DNA from: an uncultured Gammaproteobacteria bacterium
GTDB taxonomy: Bacteria; Pseudomonadota; Gammaproteobacteria; JAADHQ01
Reading direction: 5' to 3'
NCBI GenBank assembly: GCA_947258755.1
Contig: CAMYJO010000027.1
Span: 1-58,578 of the forward strand
Length of the DNA: 58,578 nt
In this document: positions 1 to 9,008 of the stretch, one piece after another
Numbering within the stretch: position 1 is the stretch's first letter
Layout: every line of letters begins with the position of its first letter
Notes under the pieces: model-generated
Seen by the model: the letters and a program-made list of their open reading frames with translations, nothing else
Database searches by the model: none
Told to the model about the DNA's origin: nothing
Position numbers and translations under genes: made by a program

Positions 1-96
1 GGCATCGCAGGCATGCATCTCTCAACTACAGGACACCTGTTGAGTTCGAGAGAATATATGCCAGTAATTAAAACGTCCGTTTTATTGGGGGAACCT

Positions 97-137
97 CAGG
101 TCTTACATTTCTCACATTCATGAAGTAGTAAGACCTG
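97..137. repeat. Inverted repeat, 10-bp perfect arms
   Basis: CAGGTCTTAC at 97-106 is exactly mirrored by GTAAGACCTG at 128-137 with a 21-nt loop. It lies just beyond the 3' end of the minus-strand serine hydrolase gene. It could be a transcription terminator stem without a clear U tract, or the edge of a mobile repeat. Nothing else is recognisable in 1-167. Confidence 0.5.
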
Positions 138-167
138 CCCCGTTTATTGTAAGAGCCTTGTCCAAAC

Positions 168-1355
168 TCAATCGTAGGCGTCGTGATAGGCGGCTATCAG
201 CACATTCTCCGGGTTCGAGACGTCATCGCTGTTGGTGAGTAATACCGCGTCGATGCCGTCGGGGAATCCCATCATGCCACCGTGGAACCAGCGGCCACCC
301 GAGTTGAAGTCGCCACCATGGCCGTAGTAGGAGCCGCGCGGTTGGCCGTTCCAGTGCCGGAATCCGAAATAGGTTTCGGTCGCATTTAGCATGGTCAGGC
401 GCGACGCCTTTGACAGTACCTGGTCGTAACGGAAATAGGCCATCAGTTTAGCCCAGTCTATCGCCGACGCGAACCAGCCGTATGCGCCAATCGCGGTGGC
501 GCTGAAATCGCCCCAGGTCACGCCGTCTGTCACGGAATTATTGGCGTAATAGAGGCACGGCTCGTTGTCATCGACCTCGCGCGTCATGGTAGCGATCGTC
601 ATCGGGTTAAGTATCGTGTCGGTTGCCACGTTCATGTAAGGAGACCCGGTGACCGCCTCGACGATATAAGCGAGGAACCAGTAGTTCCAGTTCTCATAGC
701 GCTGCATCGTTCCCGGCGTAGCAGCCAGGGGCTGCTGCAGTGCGTTACCGAACTGCGACAGCGTACCAGGTCCGTTAAAGCCGGATGAATGGGTCAACAG
801 ATGCCGGATCTCAATCTGGCTCATCGATGCATGGGCTGCCGGGAATGCATCTTGGATAATGGGATAGGCCGAATCGCTCAAGGACAGCTCGCCGTCTTCG
901 ATCAATTTCATGATTGTCAGCGCGCAGACCGGCTTGGCCAGGGATGCACTCACCATGCGCGTATTGACGGTCATGTCACGTACAGGTCCGGGTTCGGCTG
1001 GTGTGCGTGCATCGCCGATGCCGCCACTATCTACCAACTGTCCGTTCTGGACAATGGCCCACGAAAAGCCGACGGCACCGGCGTCGGTCATACGTTGAAT
1101 GATGCTGTCAGTCATTTTGTTGCGATCAAAGACTGGACCGCCATAGGCGATGTCGGTTGGTCCCCATGCATCCCAATGGCTTCTTTTGACCAGCCGTCCA
1201 TGGCGAAATAGCCTTCGCTCTTCAGCCTCGGCCCGCCCCGGCCAGGGCTCGCGAAAATTCGGTGGCAAGAGACTCTCGTATGGAGACAGGGGGGTGACAC
1301 CCTCATCGGGTGTGTATTTTGTCGAAGCAGTGTCGGATTTCATTGCATTTTTCAT
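168..1355 (-). CDS. Serine hydrolase of the beta-lactamase / penicillin-binding-protein-like family
   Basis: A 395-residue protein of the class C beta-lactamase-like serine hydrolase superfamily (Pfam Beta-lactamase). The three active-site motifs are visible in order: SLAK with nucleophile Ser138 and Lys141, the Y-x-N motif Tyr220-Glu-Asn222, and HGG at 346-348 in place of the K-T/S-G triad, as is common in esterase and D-aminopeptidase-like members. No convincing signal peptide is seen, so a cytoplasmic esterase- or peptidase-like role is more likely than antibiotic resistance. The start at 1355 has an AGGAG ribosome-binding site at 1363-1367. The gene looks more GC-rich than the iron cluster that follows. 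The substrate cannot be deduced. Confidence 0.85.
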   Translation of the reverse strand: MKNAMKSDTASTKYTPDEGVTPLSPYESLLPPNFREPWPGRAEAEERRLFRHGRLVKRSHWDAWGPTDIAYGGPVFDRNKMTDSIIQRMTDAGAVGFSWAIVQNGQLVDSGGIGDARTPAEPGPVRDMTVNTRMVSASLAKPVCALTIMKLIEDGELSLSDSAYPIIQDAFPAAHASMSQIEIRHLLTHSSGFNGPGTLSQFGNALQQPLAATPGTMQRYENWNYWFLAYIVEAVTGSPYMNVATDTILNPMTIATMTREVDDNEPCLYYANNSVTDGVTWGDFSATAIGAYGWFASAIDWAKLMAYFRYDQVLSKASRLTMLNATETYFGFRHWNGQPRGSYYGHGGDFNSGGRWFHGGMMGFPDGIDAVLLTNSDDVSNPENVLIAAYHDAYD

Positions 1356-1879
1356 TTTAAAGCTCCTAAGATAAAGTGTTGTACGGATATTGTTGAGTGT
1401 GTGGTGTATCTTGCTGGGAACTACAGGTCATCCTGGAAACCTGCACGACGTTGATACGCCATGAGCAAAGACACGCTGTCGATTCCTGTGAGCCTTAGCT
1501 TTAAATGCATGATTTATATGTGCAAAGTTGAAATCTGAACGAGCCATGGCTTCAAGCCTCCTTAAGAATGGATGTTTCCCTCGCTATGCGATGAGTAAAT
1601 TCATCAGCATCAGTTACAGGGTGAATTTGGCGGCGATCAAAAGAAAGGTGATATTAAGCAAAGATTCAGTGAAATATTCACATGGTGGTAGATAACGGGG
1701 TCGGACCTAAACAACATATTGCAAAAATCCGGGTCAGAGAACAAAATGCTCTAATATAAGAAACAATTGTCCTCTAACCCGGTTTATCCTGCTGATATCC
1801 GGAGGTGGCCAGCGTTGTTGGATGCAAGTCTAAGATTGTTATTCAAAGGGAATACTGCCATAACTACTCTCTTTCAAAT
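1356..1879. other. Gene-free stretch with repeat fragments
   Basis: No convincing coding region in this 524-bp gap. It contains a complete palindromic repeat (1729-1782) and, just before it at about 1695-1712, a fragment (CGGGGTCGGACC followed by TAAAC) that resembles the start of the repeats flanking the FkbM gene near 9.7 and 10.9 kb. Confidence 0.6.
1729..1782. repeat. REP-like palindromic element, copy A of the GGGTCAGAGAAC family
   Basis: The left arm CCGGGTCAGAGAACAA pairs with the complement of the right arm TTGTCCTCTAACCCGG with two mismatches in 16. The central part reads CTCTAATA followed by an A-rich stretch. Related copies lie at 6423-6475 (complete) and at 4459-4489 and 44322-44339 (half copies). 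The layout resembles REP/BIME elements mobilised by REP-associated tyrosine transposases, although no such transposase gene lies in the window. Confidence 0.7.
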
Positions 1880-2200
1880 TCAAGGCTGAATCCCCCCAAG
1901 GGGGGAGCCGATATACTCCAGACACTTAGACCTCATGCAGATGGGCACTGTCTCGCCCTTGTCCAGCTTTTCGATTGAATGCTGGCAGCACCCGCACAGT
2001 TCCCGGTCTTTCAGGCGGGTTTGCTTACGCTTCGCACAGGCCTTCAGGCACAGGTTCCAGGTACATGATGGCGAGCTACAGTAAAAACATCGTACGTCTG
2101 TGGCGCAGACTTCGCCGTTGTTAAAGAGGGATTCGAGCTGATCGAAACTGACCTCGAGTTTGACCACTTGGGGCTGCAGGTCATGATCATGCGTTTTCAT
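1880..2200 (-). CDS. Small cysteine-rich protein of unknown function
   Basis: A 106-residue protein I do not recognise. It has eleven cysteines concentrated between about residues 32 and 95, including FYC, SPSC, a C-x-C-C group (ELCGCC) and a final C-x4-C. Such spacing suggests a structural zinc or iron-sulfur site rather than disulfides, because there is no signal peptide. The N-terminus is acidic and His-containing (MKTHDHD). No strong ribosome-binding site precedes the ATG. It is divergent from the bfd/bfr cluster across a region with Fur boxes, so an iron-related role is possible but is only inference. Confidence 0.6.
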   Translation of the reverse strand: MKTHDHDLQPQVVKLEVSFDQLESLFNNGEVCATDVRCFYCSSPSCTWNLCLKACAKRKQTRLKDRELCGCCQHSIEKLDKGETVPICMRSKCLEYIGSPLGGIQP

Positions 2201-2396
2201 GCTAAAGGTTTCCGGAGGGATTTGCTGTTAACTTGGGGTCGATTTTTCGGGCAATTGCCGCAGTTCCCCTTGCAGATGTGGCCCTTGCTAGACGATGTGG
2301 AGTGGTACGGAATAATAGCTATATAATTGATTTTACTATTGTGTCTGTTATTACAATGCATAGTGTTGTCCTCATAATTGCCCTGCGACTCTTAAT

Positions 2397-2415
2397 CTAA
2401 ATGATAATCATTCGT
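2397..2415. promoter_or_regulatory. Fur box 1 upstream of bfd
   Basis: The core AATGATAATCATT (2400-2412) matches the central 13 positions of the Fur consensus exactly and is a perfect dyad around one base. It lies about 110 bp upstream of bfd and in the region shared with the divergent Cys-rich gene, so it could serve either promoter. Confidence 0.75.
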
Positions 2416-2479
2416 ATTACAAGATCTCAAGCGTATTTATCTGCTATCATGAAATATTGACAGGACTGGGATATTTGAT

Positions 2480-2498
2480 GATAATGAGAACGATTATC
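2480..2498. promoter_or_regulatory. Fur box 2 immediately upstream of bfd
   Basis: GATAATGAGAACGATTATC agrees with the 19-bp Fur consensus at 16 of 19 positions and sits 25 bp before the chosen bfd start. Fur repression of bfd under iron sufficiency is established in other proteobacteria. The in-frame ATG at 2475 would place this box inside the coding region, which argues for the later start. Confidence 0.85.
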
Positions 2499-2522
2499 AT
2501 TAACAATATCTGGTCAATACCG

Positions 2523-2729
2523 ATGTATGTATGTGTTTGCAATGCTGTGACTGACAAGCAGATCCGCCAGGCCTGTGAAAATGGCGCTTGTACCATGGAA
2601 GATTTATCGCGTGAGTTGAACGTGGCCACCTGCTGTGGTCGCTGTCAGGATTGTGCGAGGAAGATCCTGTGCGAAAACACGGAGCAGACCTTTCTCGCTG
2701 CACCACTGGACATGGCGGTGCCTGCCTGA
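2523..2729 (+). CDS. bfd: Bacterioferritin-associated ferredoxin Bfd
   Basis: A 68-residue [2Fe-2S] protein that delivers electrons to bacterioferritin to release stored iron. The N-terminus MYVCVCNAVTD and the ligand set Cys4, Cys6, Cys38 and Cys41 (within TCCGRCQDC) are the Bfd/BFD-like pattern. The start at 2523 is preferred because family members begin MYVC; an upstream ATG at 2475 would add 16 unlike residues. No strong Shine-Dalgarno is visible. It lies directly upstream of two bacterioferritin genes and downstream of Fur box 2, so iron starvation should induce it. Its C-terminal tail (about residues 55-68) is Ala/Pro-rich and variable. Confidence 0.93.
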   Translation: MYVCVCNAVTDKQIRQACENGACTMEDLSRELNVATCCGRCQDCARKILCENTEQTFLAAPLDMAVPA

Positions 2730-2845
2730 GTTCAATCAAGCTTTTTGTCCACATGTAGCCCAGTGTAGGCTACGGTAATCTGCTTTATTATCCCGCTTGC
2801 GTTGGTTATGATAGCCCAGATTGTGAACTGGAGGAGGCAATAATA

Positions 2846-3310
2846 ATGAAGGGCGATCCCAAGCTTAACCAGGCCATGAACGGCGTATTAAAAGAATCCC
2901 TCACTGCTATTAACCAGTATTTTCTGCATGCCCGTATGCTCGGCGACTGGGGTTTTGAATCACTGGAAAAACGTGATTACGAAGCCTCCATTGACGCGAT
3001 GAAGGAAGCCGACAGCCTTGTTAAGCGCATTCTTTTTCTCGAAGGTCTACCGAACCTGCAGGACCTGGGCAAGCTGCTGATCGGTGAAGATGTGTCGGAG
3101 ATCATCAAGAATGATCTCGAAATGGAAATCCGCATCAATGCCATGTTAAAAGATGCGATTACACAATGCGAACAGGCCAGTGACTATATCAGTCGCGAGC
3201 ATCTCGAGGAGTTACTCGAACACAACGAGGACCGCATCGACTGGGGTGAGACCCAGCTCGCGTTAATCGACAAGCTTGGTGTACAGAATTACCTGCAGTC
3301 AGGCGTATAG
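2846..3310 (+). CDS. bfr: Bacterioferritin subunit lacking the ferroxidase ligands
   Basis: A 154-residue bacterioferritin of normal length with the family motifs AINQYFLHARM, ILFLEGLPNLQDLGKL and QNYLQ. Compared with E. coli Bfr, five of six di-iron ligands are replaced: Glu18 to Ser, Glu51 to Ala, His54 to Glu, Glu127 to Asn and His130 to Arg. Glu94 remains, and the haem ligand Met52 is kept. It should therefore build the shell and bind haem but not oxidise iron. It is followed 12 bp later by a second Bfr gene with an intact centre, and the two probably co-assemble as in Neisseria and Magnetospirillum two-subunit bacterioferritins. A strong GGAGG ribosome-binding site precedes the ATG. Confidence 0.92.
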   Translation: MKGDPKLNQAMNGVLKESLTAINQYFLHARMLGDWGFESLEKRDYEASIDAMKEADSLVKRILFLEGLPNLQDLGKLLIGEDVSEIIKNDLEMEIRINAMLKDAITQCEQASDYISREHLEELLEHNEDRIDWGETQLALIDKLGVQNYLQSGV

Positions 3311-3322
3311 GAGGGCAGTCAC

Positions 3323-3790
3323 ATGAAAGGTAATGCAAAAGTCATTGCGCAATTACAAAAGCTGCTCGCCGGTGAACTTGCTGCCATCGATCAGTATTTT
3401 ATTCATTCACGCATGTACCAGGACTGGGGCCTGAATGAACTTTATGAACGTATCAAGCATGAAACCGAAGAGGAAATGGAACATGCTGATGCGTTGATCC
3501 AGCGTATGTTGTTCTTGGAAGCCACGCCGGACCTGTCCGAACGTGAAGGCCTGAAGATCGGTTCCACTGTTCCTGAAATGCTGAAAAACGATCTCGAACT
3601 TGAGTACTCGGTTGTCGATGCACTGAAAGGGGCGATTGCCGTTTGCGAGGCCGAAAAGGACTATCAGTCACGTGAGATCCTGGAAAAACTGCTTGTTGAT
3701 ACCGAGGAAGATCATGCTTACTGGCTGGAACAGCAGCTTGGACTGATTGACAGAATTGGCCTGAAGAACTACTTGCAGTCGAAGATGTAA
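3323..3790 (+). CDS. bfr: Bacterioferritin subunit with intact ferroxidase centre
   Basis: A 155-residue bacterioferritin, the catalytic partner of the preceding gene. All ferroxidase ligands are present: Glu18, Glu51, His54, Glu94, and Glu128 and His131 (shifted by one because of an extra residue near 127). Met52, the haem ligand at the two-fold interface, is also retained. The oligomer oxidises Fe(II) with oxygen or peroxide and stores Fe(III) as a 24-mer in the cytoplasm. The ribosome-binding site AGGAGGG and the 12-bp gap show co-transcription with the first subunit, and probably with bfd. Confidence 0.94.
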   Translation: MKGNAKVIAQLQKLLAGELAAIDQYFIHSRMYQDWGLNELYERIKHETEEEMEHADALIQRMLFLEATPDLSEREGLKIGSTVPEMLKNDLELEYSVVDALKGAIAVCEAEKDYQSREILEKLLVDTEEDHAYWLEQQLGLIDRIGLKNYLQSKM

Positions 3791-3952
3791 GCACTCGTAT
3801 AAAAAGTGGGTGGCGCAAGCTTTAAACAAATAAAAAGGACAGTCATCTTAAAAATCCGGGTTAATACATATTTCGACGATTGAAAGCATGTGCCTTGTAT
3901 GATGGAAATTTCTACCCACAACTCCTGTTCAGTTTACCGGGATAAATAGTTT

Positions 3953-4318
3953 ATGTCGGTTATGTTATTCAGGCTTAGAGGCGTAGCGGAAGATGAAGCA
4001 GAAGATCTGCGTCAAATTCTGGCAGATAATGACATCGATTTTTATGAAACACCTGCAGACAGGTGGGGTGTGTCCATGCCCGGGTTATGGCTCAGGGATG
4101 AGTCACGCCTCGAGCAAGCAAGAAGCCTCATTGAGCAGTATCAAATCGATCGTAGTGCTCGCGTTCGTCATGAGCATGAACAGCTAAGGCAGCAAGGCAA
4201 GGCCGAAACATTCTTTCGTCGATTAAAGGAAAATCCATTCATGATTGTTATTTATATTATCATGCTGGCTTTTGTGTTGTATTTCTTTCTGGTGCCTTTT
4301 CTTCATTTTGCACAATAG
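3953..4318 (+). CDS. DUF6164-like small protein with one C-terminal membrane segment
   Basis: A 121-residue protein. The N-terminal half (LFRLRGVAEDEAEDLRQIL, then DFYETPADRWGVSMPGLWL) resembles proteobacterial DUF6164 proteins, a DUF2007-like small alpha/beta fold. A charged helix follows, and one hydrophobic segment (about residues 97-117) ends the protein, so it is probably a tail-anchored inner-membrane protein. Function is unknown. The family assignment is from memory of the sequence pattern and is moderately certain. It stands alone downstream of bfr without a shared promoter that I can see. Confidence 0.75.
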   Translation: MSVMLFRLRGVAEDEAEDLRQILADNDIDFYETPADRWGVSMPGLWLRDESRLEQARSLIEQYQIDRSARVRHEHEQLRQQGKAETFFRRLKENPFMIVIYIIMLAFVLYFFLVPFLHFAQ

Positions 4319-4420
4319 CCTGACTATCAATCTTTCGAAAATAAAAAAATGAATTAGCCGGACACCCATCTTATTGCCACTGAGAAAACTGTTAATTTTT
4401 TGTTACGTTTCTAACAATGC

Positions 4421-4457
4421 GGATCTATAAAGCTGTATGTTCAGTTAATATAGATCC
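4421..4457. repeat. Inverted repeat, 9-bp perfect arms
   Basis: GGATCTATA (4421-4429) and TATAGATCC (4449-4457) form a stem with a 19-nt loop upstream of the subtilase gene. It directly adjoins the half copy of the palindromic repeat family at 4459-4489. It may be part of that element or an operator. Confidence 0.5.
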
Positions 4458-4458
4458 A

Positions 4459-4489
4459 GCTAATAAGAGCCAATTATTCTCTGACCCGG
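4459..4489. repeat. Half copy of the GGGTCAGAGAAC repeat family (copy C)
   Basis: The segment from GCTAATAAGAG to ATTCTCTGACCCGG aligns with the centre and right arm of the copies at 1729-1782 and 6423-6475. The left arm is absent. Confidence 0.6.
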
Positions 4490-4614
4490 TTTTTATTCAG
4501 GTTTCTGCTATGTTAATGGAAAACGAATAACTGACTTTTGGCAGAATCGTAGTATAGTCTTATGAAACATTAATAATCAAAGCTATAACAACACTCGTCT
4601 TTAGAGGTCTCACC

Positions 4615-5886
4615 ATGAAAGTTATGCAATCGTTAATTTGTTTAATGGCAGGATGTTTTGCAACTGCCTCTGTGTTTGCAATGACGCCGCCAACAGGCCA
4701 CGTACCGGATCATTATATTGTGACCTTGAAAGCAGGCGTGAATCCGGCCAGCATGGCGAACGAGATGGCGTTGCAACATGGCCTGGGACTTCGTCATGTT
4801 TATCGCCATGCGCTTTCTGGTTTTGCAGCACGCGTACCGGCAGGCAGGCTAAAGGCCTTGGCGAAAGATGCGCGAGTGCTGGCGGTTCACCCTGATGAGT
4901 TTGTTAGCCTGGACAAGAGAAAGTGTAATACCCCACCCTGTGGCGGCGGTGGTGATGAGCCACCCGTTCCACCCGCCAGCCAGATTATTCCTACGGGCGT
5001 GGAACGTATCAATGGTGATCTTAGTAGTGCGTTGGCGGGTAATGGCAGCGGTGCTGTGAATGTGGATGTTGCGGTGATCGATACCGGCATTATGACTGGC
5101 CACAGCGACTTGAACGTGGTTGGCGGGATTAACTGTTCAAAGGGACGTGCCAGCAAATACAGCGATGGCAATGGTCATGGTACACACGTGGCAGGTACGA
5201 TTGCTGCGAAAGATAATAACCAGGGTGTGGTTGGCGTCGCGCCTGGTGCACGACTCTGGGCGGTGCGTGTGTTGAACAATGCCGGTAGCGGTTTTACTTC
5301 GGATATTATCTGTGGCATCGATTGGGTGACAGAACATGCGGCGACGATTGAGGTGGCCAATATGAGTCTGGGTGGTTCGGGGTCAGACAGCGGTGGCTGT
5401 AGTGGCCACCCACAACATCAGGCAATTTGTAACTCGGTCGCAGCCGGTGTGACTTATGTAGTGGCTGCTGGAAATGAATCTGATGATTCTGCCAAGCATG
5501 TGCCGGCGGCTTATGATGAAGTGATTACGGTATCAGCGCTGGCCGACTTTGATGGTGAAAGCGGTGGTGAGGCTAATGCCACTTGTCGTAATGACAGCGA
5601 TGATACCTTTGCAAACTTTAGTAACTATGGTGCCGATGTGGATATCATTGCCCCGGGTGTTTGTATCGAGTCTACCTGGAATGATGGCGGCCTGAATACG
5701 ATTAGTGGCACCTCAATGGCCGCGCCACATGTGGCTGGTGCGGCTGCACTGTATAAGTCTGTTGATTGGTCAGCTAGTCCGGCCGTCGTCAAAGCCGCCC
5801 TGATCGGCAGTGGTAGTAACGCCTGGAACAGTGATGATGATCCAGATGGATTAAAAGAGCCGTTACTGGATGTTGGTGGTTTATAG
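4615..5886 (+). CDS. Secreted subtilisin-family (S8) serine protease
   Basis: A 423-residue secreted endopeptidase. A Sec signal peptide (about residues 1-22, ending VFA) precedes an inhibitor I9 propeptide (about 31-98, DHYIVTLK to VLAVHPDE), a short Cys- and Gly/Pro-rich linker (CNTPPCGGGG) and the S8 catalytic domain. The triad is Asp156 in VIDTGI, His191 in GHGTHVAG and Ser367 in GTSMAAPHVAG, with the oxyanion Asn in AAGNE. It resembles proteinase K-like enzymes of marine Gammaproteobacteria, and extra Cys pairs suggest disulfides. The ribosome-binding site AGAGGT is close to the ATG. It appears monocistronic. Confidence 0.95.
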   Translation: MKVMQSLICLMAGCFATASVFAMTPPTGHVPDHYIVTLKAGVNPASMANEMALQHGLGLRHVYRHALSGFAARVPAGRLKALAKDARVLAVHPDEFVSLDKRKCNTPPCGGGGDEPPVPPASQIIPTGVERINGDLSSALAGNGSGAVNVDVAVIDTGIMTGHSDLNVVGGINCSKGRASKYSDGNGHGTHVAGTIAAKDNNQGVVGVAPGARLWAVRVLNNAGSGFTSDIICGIDWVTEHAATIEVANMSLGGSGSDSGGCSGHPQHQAICNSVAAGVTYVVAAGNESDDSAKHVPAAYDEVITVSALADFDGESGGEANATCRNDSDDTFANFSNYGADVDIIAPGVCIESTWNDGGLNTISGTSMAAPHVAGAAALYKSVDWSASPAVVKAALIGSGSNAWNSDDDPDGLKEPLLDVGGL

Positions 5887-6194
5887 TTAAAAGGGGCCAG
5901 CTTAGACTCCAGCTGCAAGTGCAACACGTGACTGCGTTGAGTTCATATCCGCATCCCTCAACCCCCTCGACTTTGGCTCCAGACGACGTTCTCGACTGCC
6001 GGTTCCTGACACAGTCTACTAAATCAATAGAAATCAATAGGGTCAGACTCGATTGATAAGACGATATTTTGACAAACCAAACGGTTAGTCAAAGAATAAA
6101 CAAGGCACCCATCTTGGTGATAGTTAAAGATTTGTGTAAAACAGCAAAATATATGGTAAAACTAATATTTAATTAAACAAAGGAAAAAACCGAT
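5887..6194. other. Gene-free stretch holding the csp promoter region
   Basis: No gene is seen. The 3' half carries the promoter, operator-like dyad and 5' leader of the cold-shock gene that starts at 6195. Confidence 0.6.
6068..6097 (+). promoter_or_regulatory. Cold-shock gene promoter overlapped by a palindromic operator-like site
   Basis: TTGACA at 6069-6074 is separated by 17 bp from AAGAAT at 6092-6097, a plausible sigma-70 promoter that would give a ~90-nt leader, as csp genes usually have. The same bases form a dyad from 6068 to 6093: TTTGAC, then AACC, a 4-nt centre, GGTT, and GTCAAA. All paired positions except one symmetric pair match. A repressor or a cruciform-binding protein could act here. 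Confidence 0.55.
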
Positions 6195-6398
6195 ATGAGC
6201 ACAGGTACAGTAAAGTGGTTTGACGCAAGCAAAGGGTTTGGTTTTATCACTCCAGAAGACGGCGGGAAAGATCTGTTCGTACACCATTCTGAAATCAAGA
6301 GCGATGGCTATGCATCGCTTAATGAAGGCCAGAAAGTAGAATTCGTAGTCGGCCAAGGGCAGAAGGGACCGTGTGCAACCAGCGTTGTAGGGCTCTGA
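6195..6398 (+). CDS. CspA-family cold-shock protein
   Basis: A 67-residue single cold-shock domain, an OB-fold that binds single-stranded RNA and DNA. RNP1 is visible as KGFGFI and RNP2 as LFVHH, and the N-terminus [12 protein letters not shown] is typical. It melts mRNA structure and acts as an RNA chaperone. An AGGAAAAAA ribosome-binding site precedes the ATG. A second, different csp gene lies at 25051. The last residues (CATSVVGL) deviate from the usual AANV-type end but are in the expected place. Confidence 0.93.
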   Translation: MSTGTVKWFDASKGFGFITPEDGGKDLFVHHSEIKSDGYASLNEGQKVEFVVGQGQKGPCATSVVGL

Positions 6399-6422
6399 TT
6401 GTATTACTAAACACCAAATAAA

Positions 6423-6475
6423 CGAGGTCAGAGAACAATATTCTCTAATAGTAGAATAATTGTTCTCTGATCACG
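6423..6475. repeat. REP-like palindromic element, copy B of the GGGTCAGAGAAC family
   Basis: The left arm CGAGGTCAGAGAACAAT (6423-6439) pairs with ATTGTTCTCTGATCACG (6459-6475) with 15 of 17 matches. The centre is TTCTCTAATAGTAG, closely similar to copy A. It lies just after the csp stop codon and could also end transcription. Confidence 0.7.
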
Positions 6476-6497
6476 ATATTTCAAGGCTCATGAGGCA

Positions 6498-7274
6498 ATG
6501 AAACGGATCGTCCTGACTGGCGCAGGGGGCTATCTGGCTACCCACCTGGCGCATCACCTGACCGCACTAGGCCAATACCACCTGACGTTGATTAACCGCT
6601 CGCCAAGGCCGGGCCGCGATTTCATTTGTGCCGATATTTCCCGTTGGGAGCCCGCCTGGACAAATGCCTTCAGGGACGCCGATGCTGTCGTCCATTTAGC
6701 AGCCGTGCGTGGTCAAGGCGACACCTGGGCGGACGTGCAAGAGACCAATATACAGGGAACCTTGAACGTGCTTGAGGCCGCCGTCCAAGGTAGTGCCAAA
6801 CGCTTTATTTTCCCCAGCTCAAGCTGGGTCGTCGGCGGACACCTAAACAGTGGGAAAGCTTTGACACCAGACCTGCCGCCTTCTCCACAGAGCCCCTATG
6901 CGATTAGCAAGGCGTTAGGGGAATCCCTGGTCCGTCACTACAGCGAACGCCACGGGATCTCGGGAGTTTGCTTTCGTCTTGGCAGCTGCCATGAAGGCGA
7001 GGAATTACCCGCAAGCATTAAATATGACCGCCAGCAAAAGTGGCTCTCGGTCAGAGATTTCTGCCAGGCTGTGGAACGTGCCCTGGAGGCGGAACTGCCG
7101 TCCTTTTCCGTGTTCAACCTAACCTCTGACATCGAAGGCTCCCCCTGGGATATTAGTGCAAGCAAAGCAGTGCTTGGTTACGTTCCCGATGACAGGCATG
7201 TACCACGGCAGTTGCCACTCAGCGCCAGGCTTCTGTCGCGTTTAAAACGGCCATTCCAGCGCGTGAAATCATGA
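6498..7274 (+). CDS. NAD-dependent epimerase/dehydratase (extended SDR) family protein
   Basis: A 258-residue extended short-chain dehydrogenase/reductase. The dinucleotide-binding motif TGAGGYLA is at residues 7-14, an acidic residue (CADIS) follows at the usual place, and the catalytic YAISK tetrad residues are near 132-136. It is shorter than GalE-type sugar epimerases (about 330) and lacks much of the substrate-binding lobe, so it may act on a small nucleotide-sugar or uronate. Its substrate cannot be read from sequence. It appears to be transcribed alone and converges on rhlE. Confidence 0.83.
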   Translation: MKRIVLTGAGGYLATHLAHHLTALGQYHLTLINRSPRPGRDFICADISRWEPAWTNAFRDADAVVHLAAVRGQGDTWADVQETNIQGTLNVLEAAVQGSAKRFIFPSSSWVVGGHLNSGKALTPDLPPSPQSPYAISKALGESLVRHYSERHGISGVCFRLGSCHEGEELPASIKYDRQQKWLSVRDFCQAVERALEAELPSFSVFNLTSDIEGSPWDISASKAVLGYVPDDRHVPRQLPLSARLLSRLKRPFQRVKS

Positions 7275-7330
7275 ATAAGAATCAGCGAGTTCAGACCAGA
7301 ACGGCACTTCGTCCTCGTTATAGGCAGTCA

Positions 7331-8686
<1,356 letters not shown>

Positions 8687-9008
8687 ATTATAATTGACTC
8701 TAGGGATCGGCCTGCCCAAAACATAAGCTCAGGACGGTCCAGGCGGAAACTTTTAGTAGTGAGTGGTGAATCGGGTAGGATTACCGCTGCTTAAACAGGT
8801 GCCGACCGAAGTGCACCAGAAGTTGATGAGGCATTATACCTGATGTTTGTCAAAATAGGCAGCCAGTGGCCGGTTTTTTCTGGATTTAAGCTGGGCAGCC
8901 TCGGGGATGTCACTGCAAGATGCCCCTATTTGCGGTCGTTTGGCCGTGATCAGTGATCTATGGGGTGCTATGCTGACATTATTTACCTGTAACAGCTAAG
9001 GGCAGAAT
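8687..9008. other. Intergenic region between rhlE and the DUF2461 gene
   Basis: This divergent-promoter region has no visible gene. I see no clear operator, but a 5' leader for rhlE would be expected here. Confidence 0.5.

Noticed and set aside
789-1211. Plus-strand 140-codon Cys-containing frame inside the serine hydrolase gene
   Set aside because: It is antisense to the SxxK and Y-x-N motif region; no support for expression.
168-1355. Antibiotic-resistance beta-lactamase
   Set aside because: The SxxK/YxN/HGG motifs are shared by many esterases and peptidases, and no signal peptide is present, so resistance is not supported.
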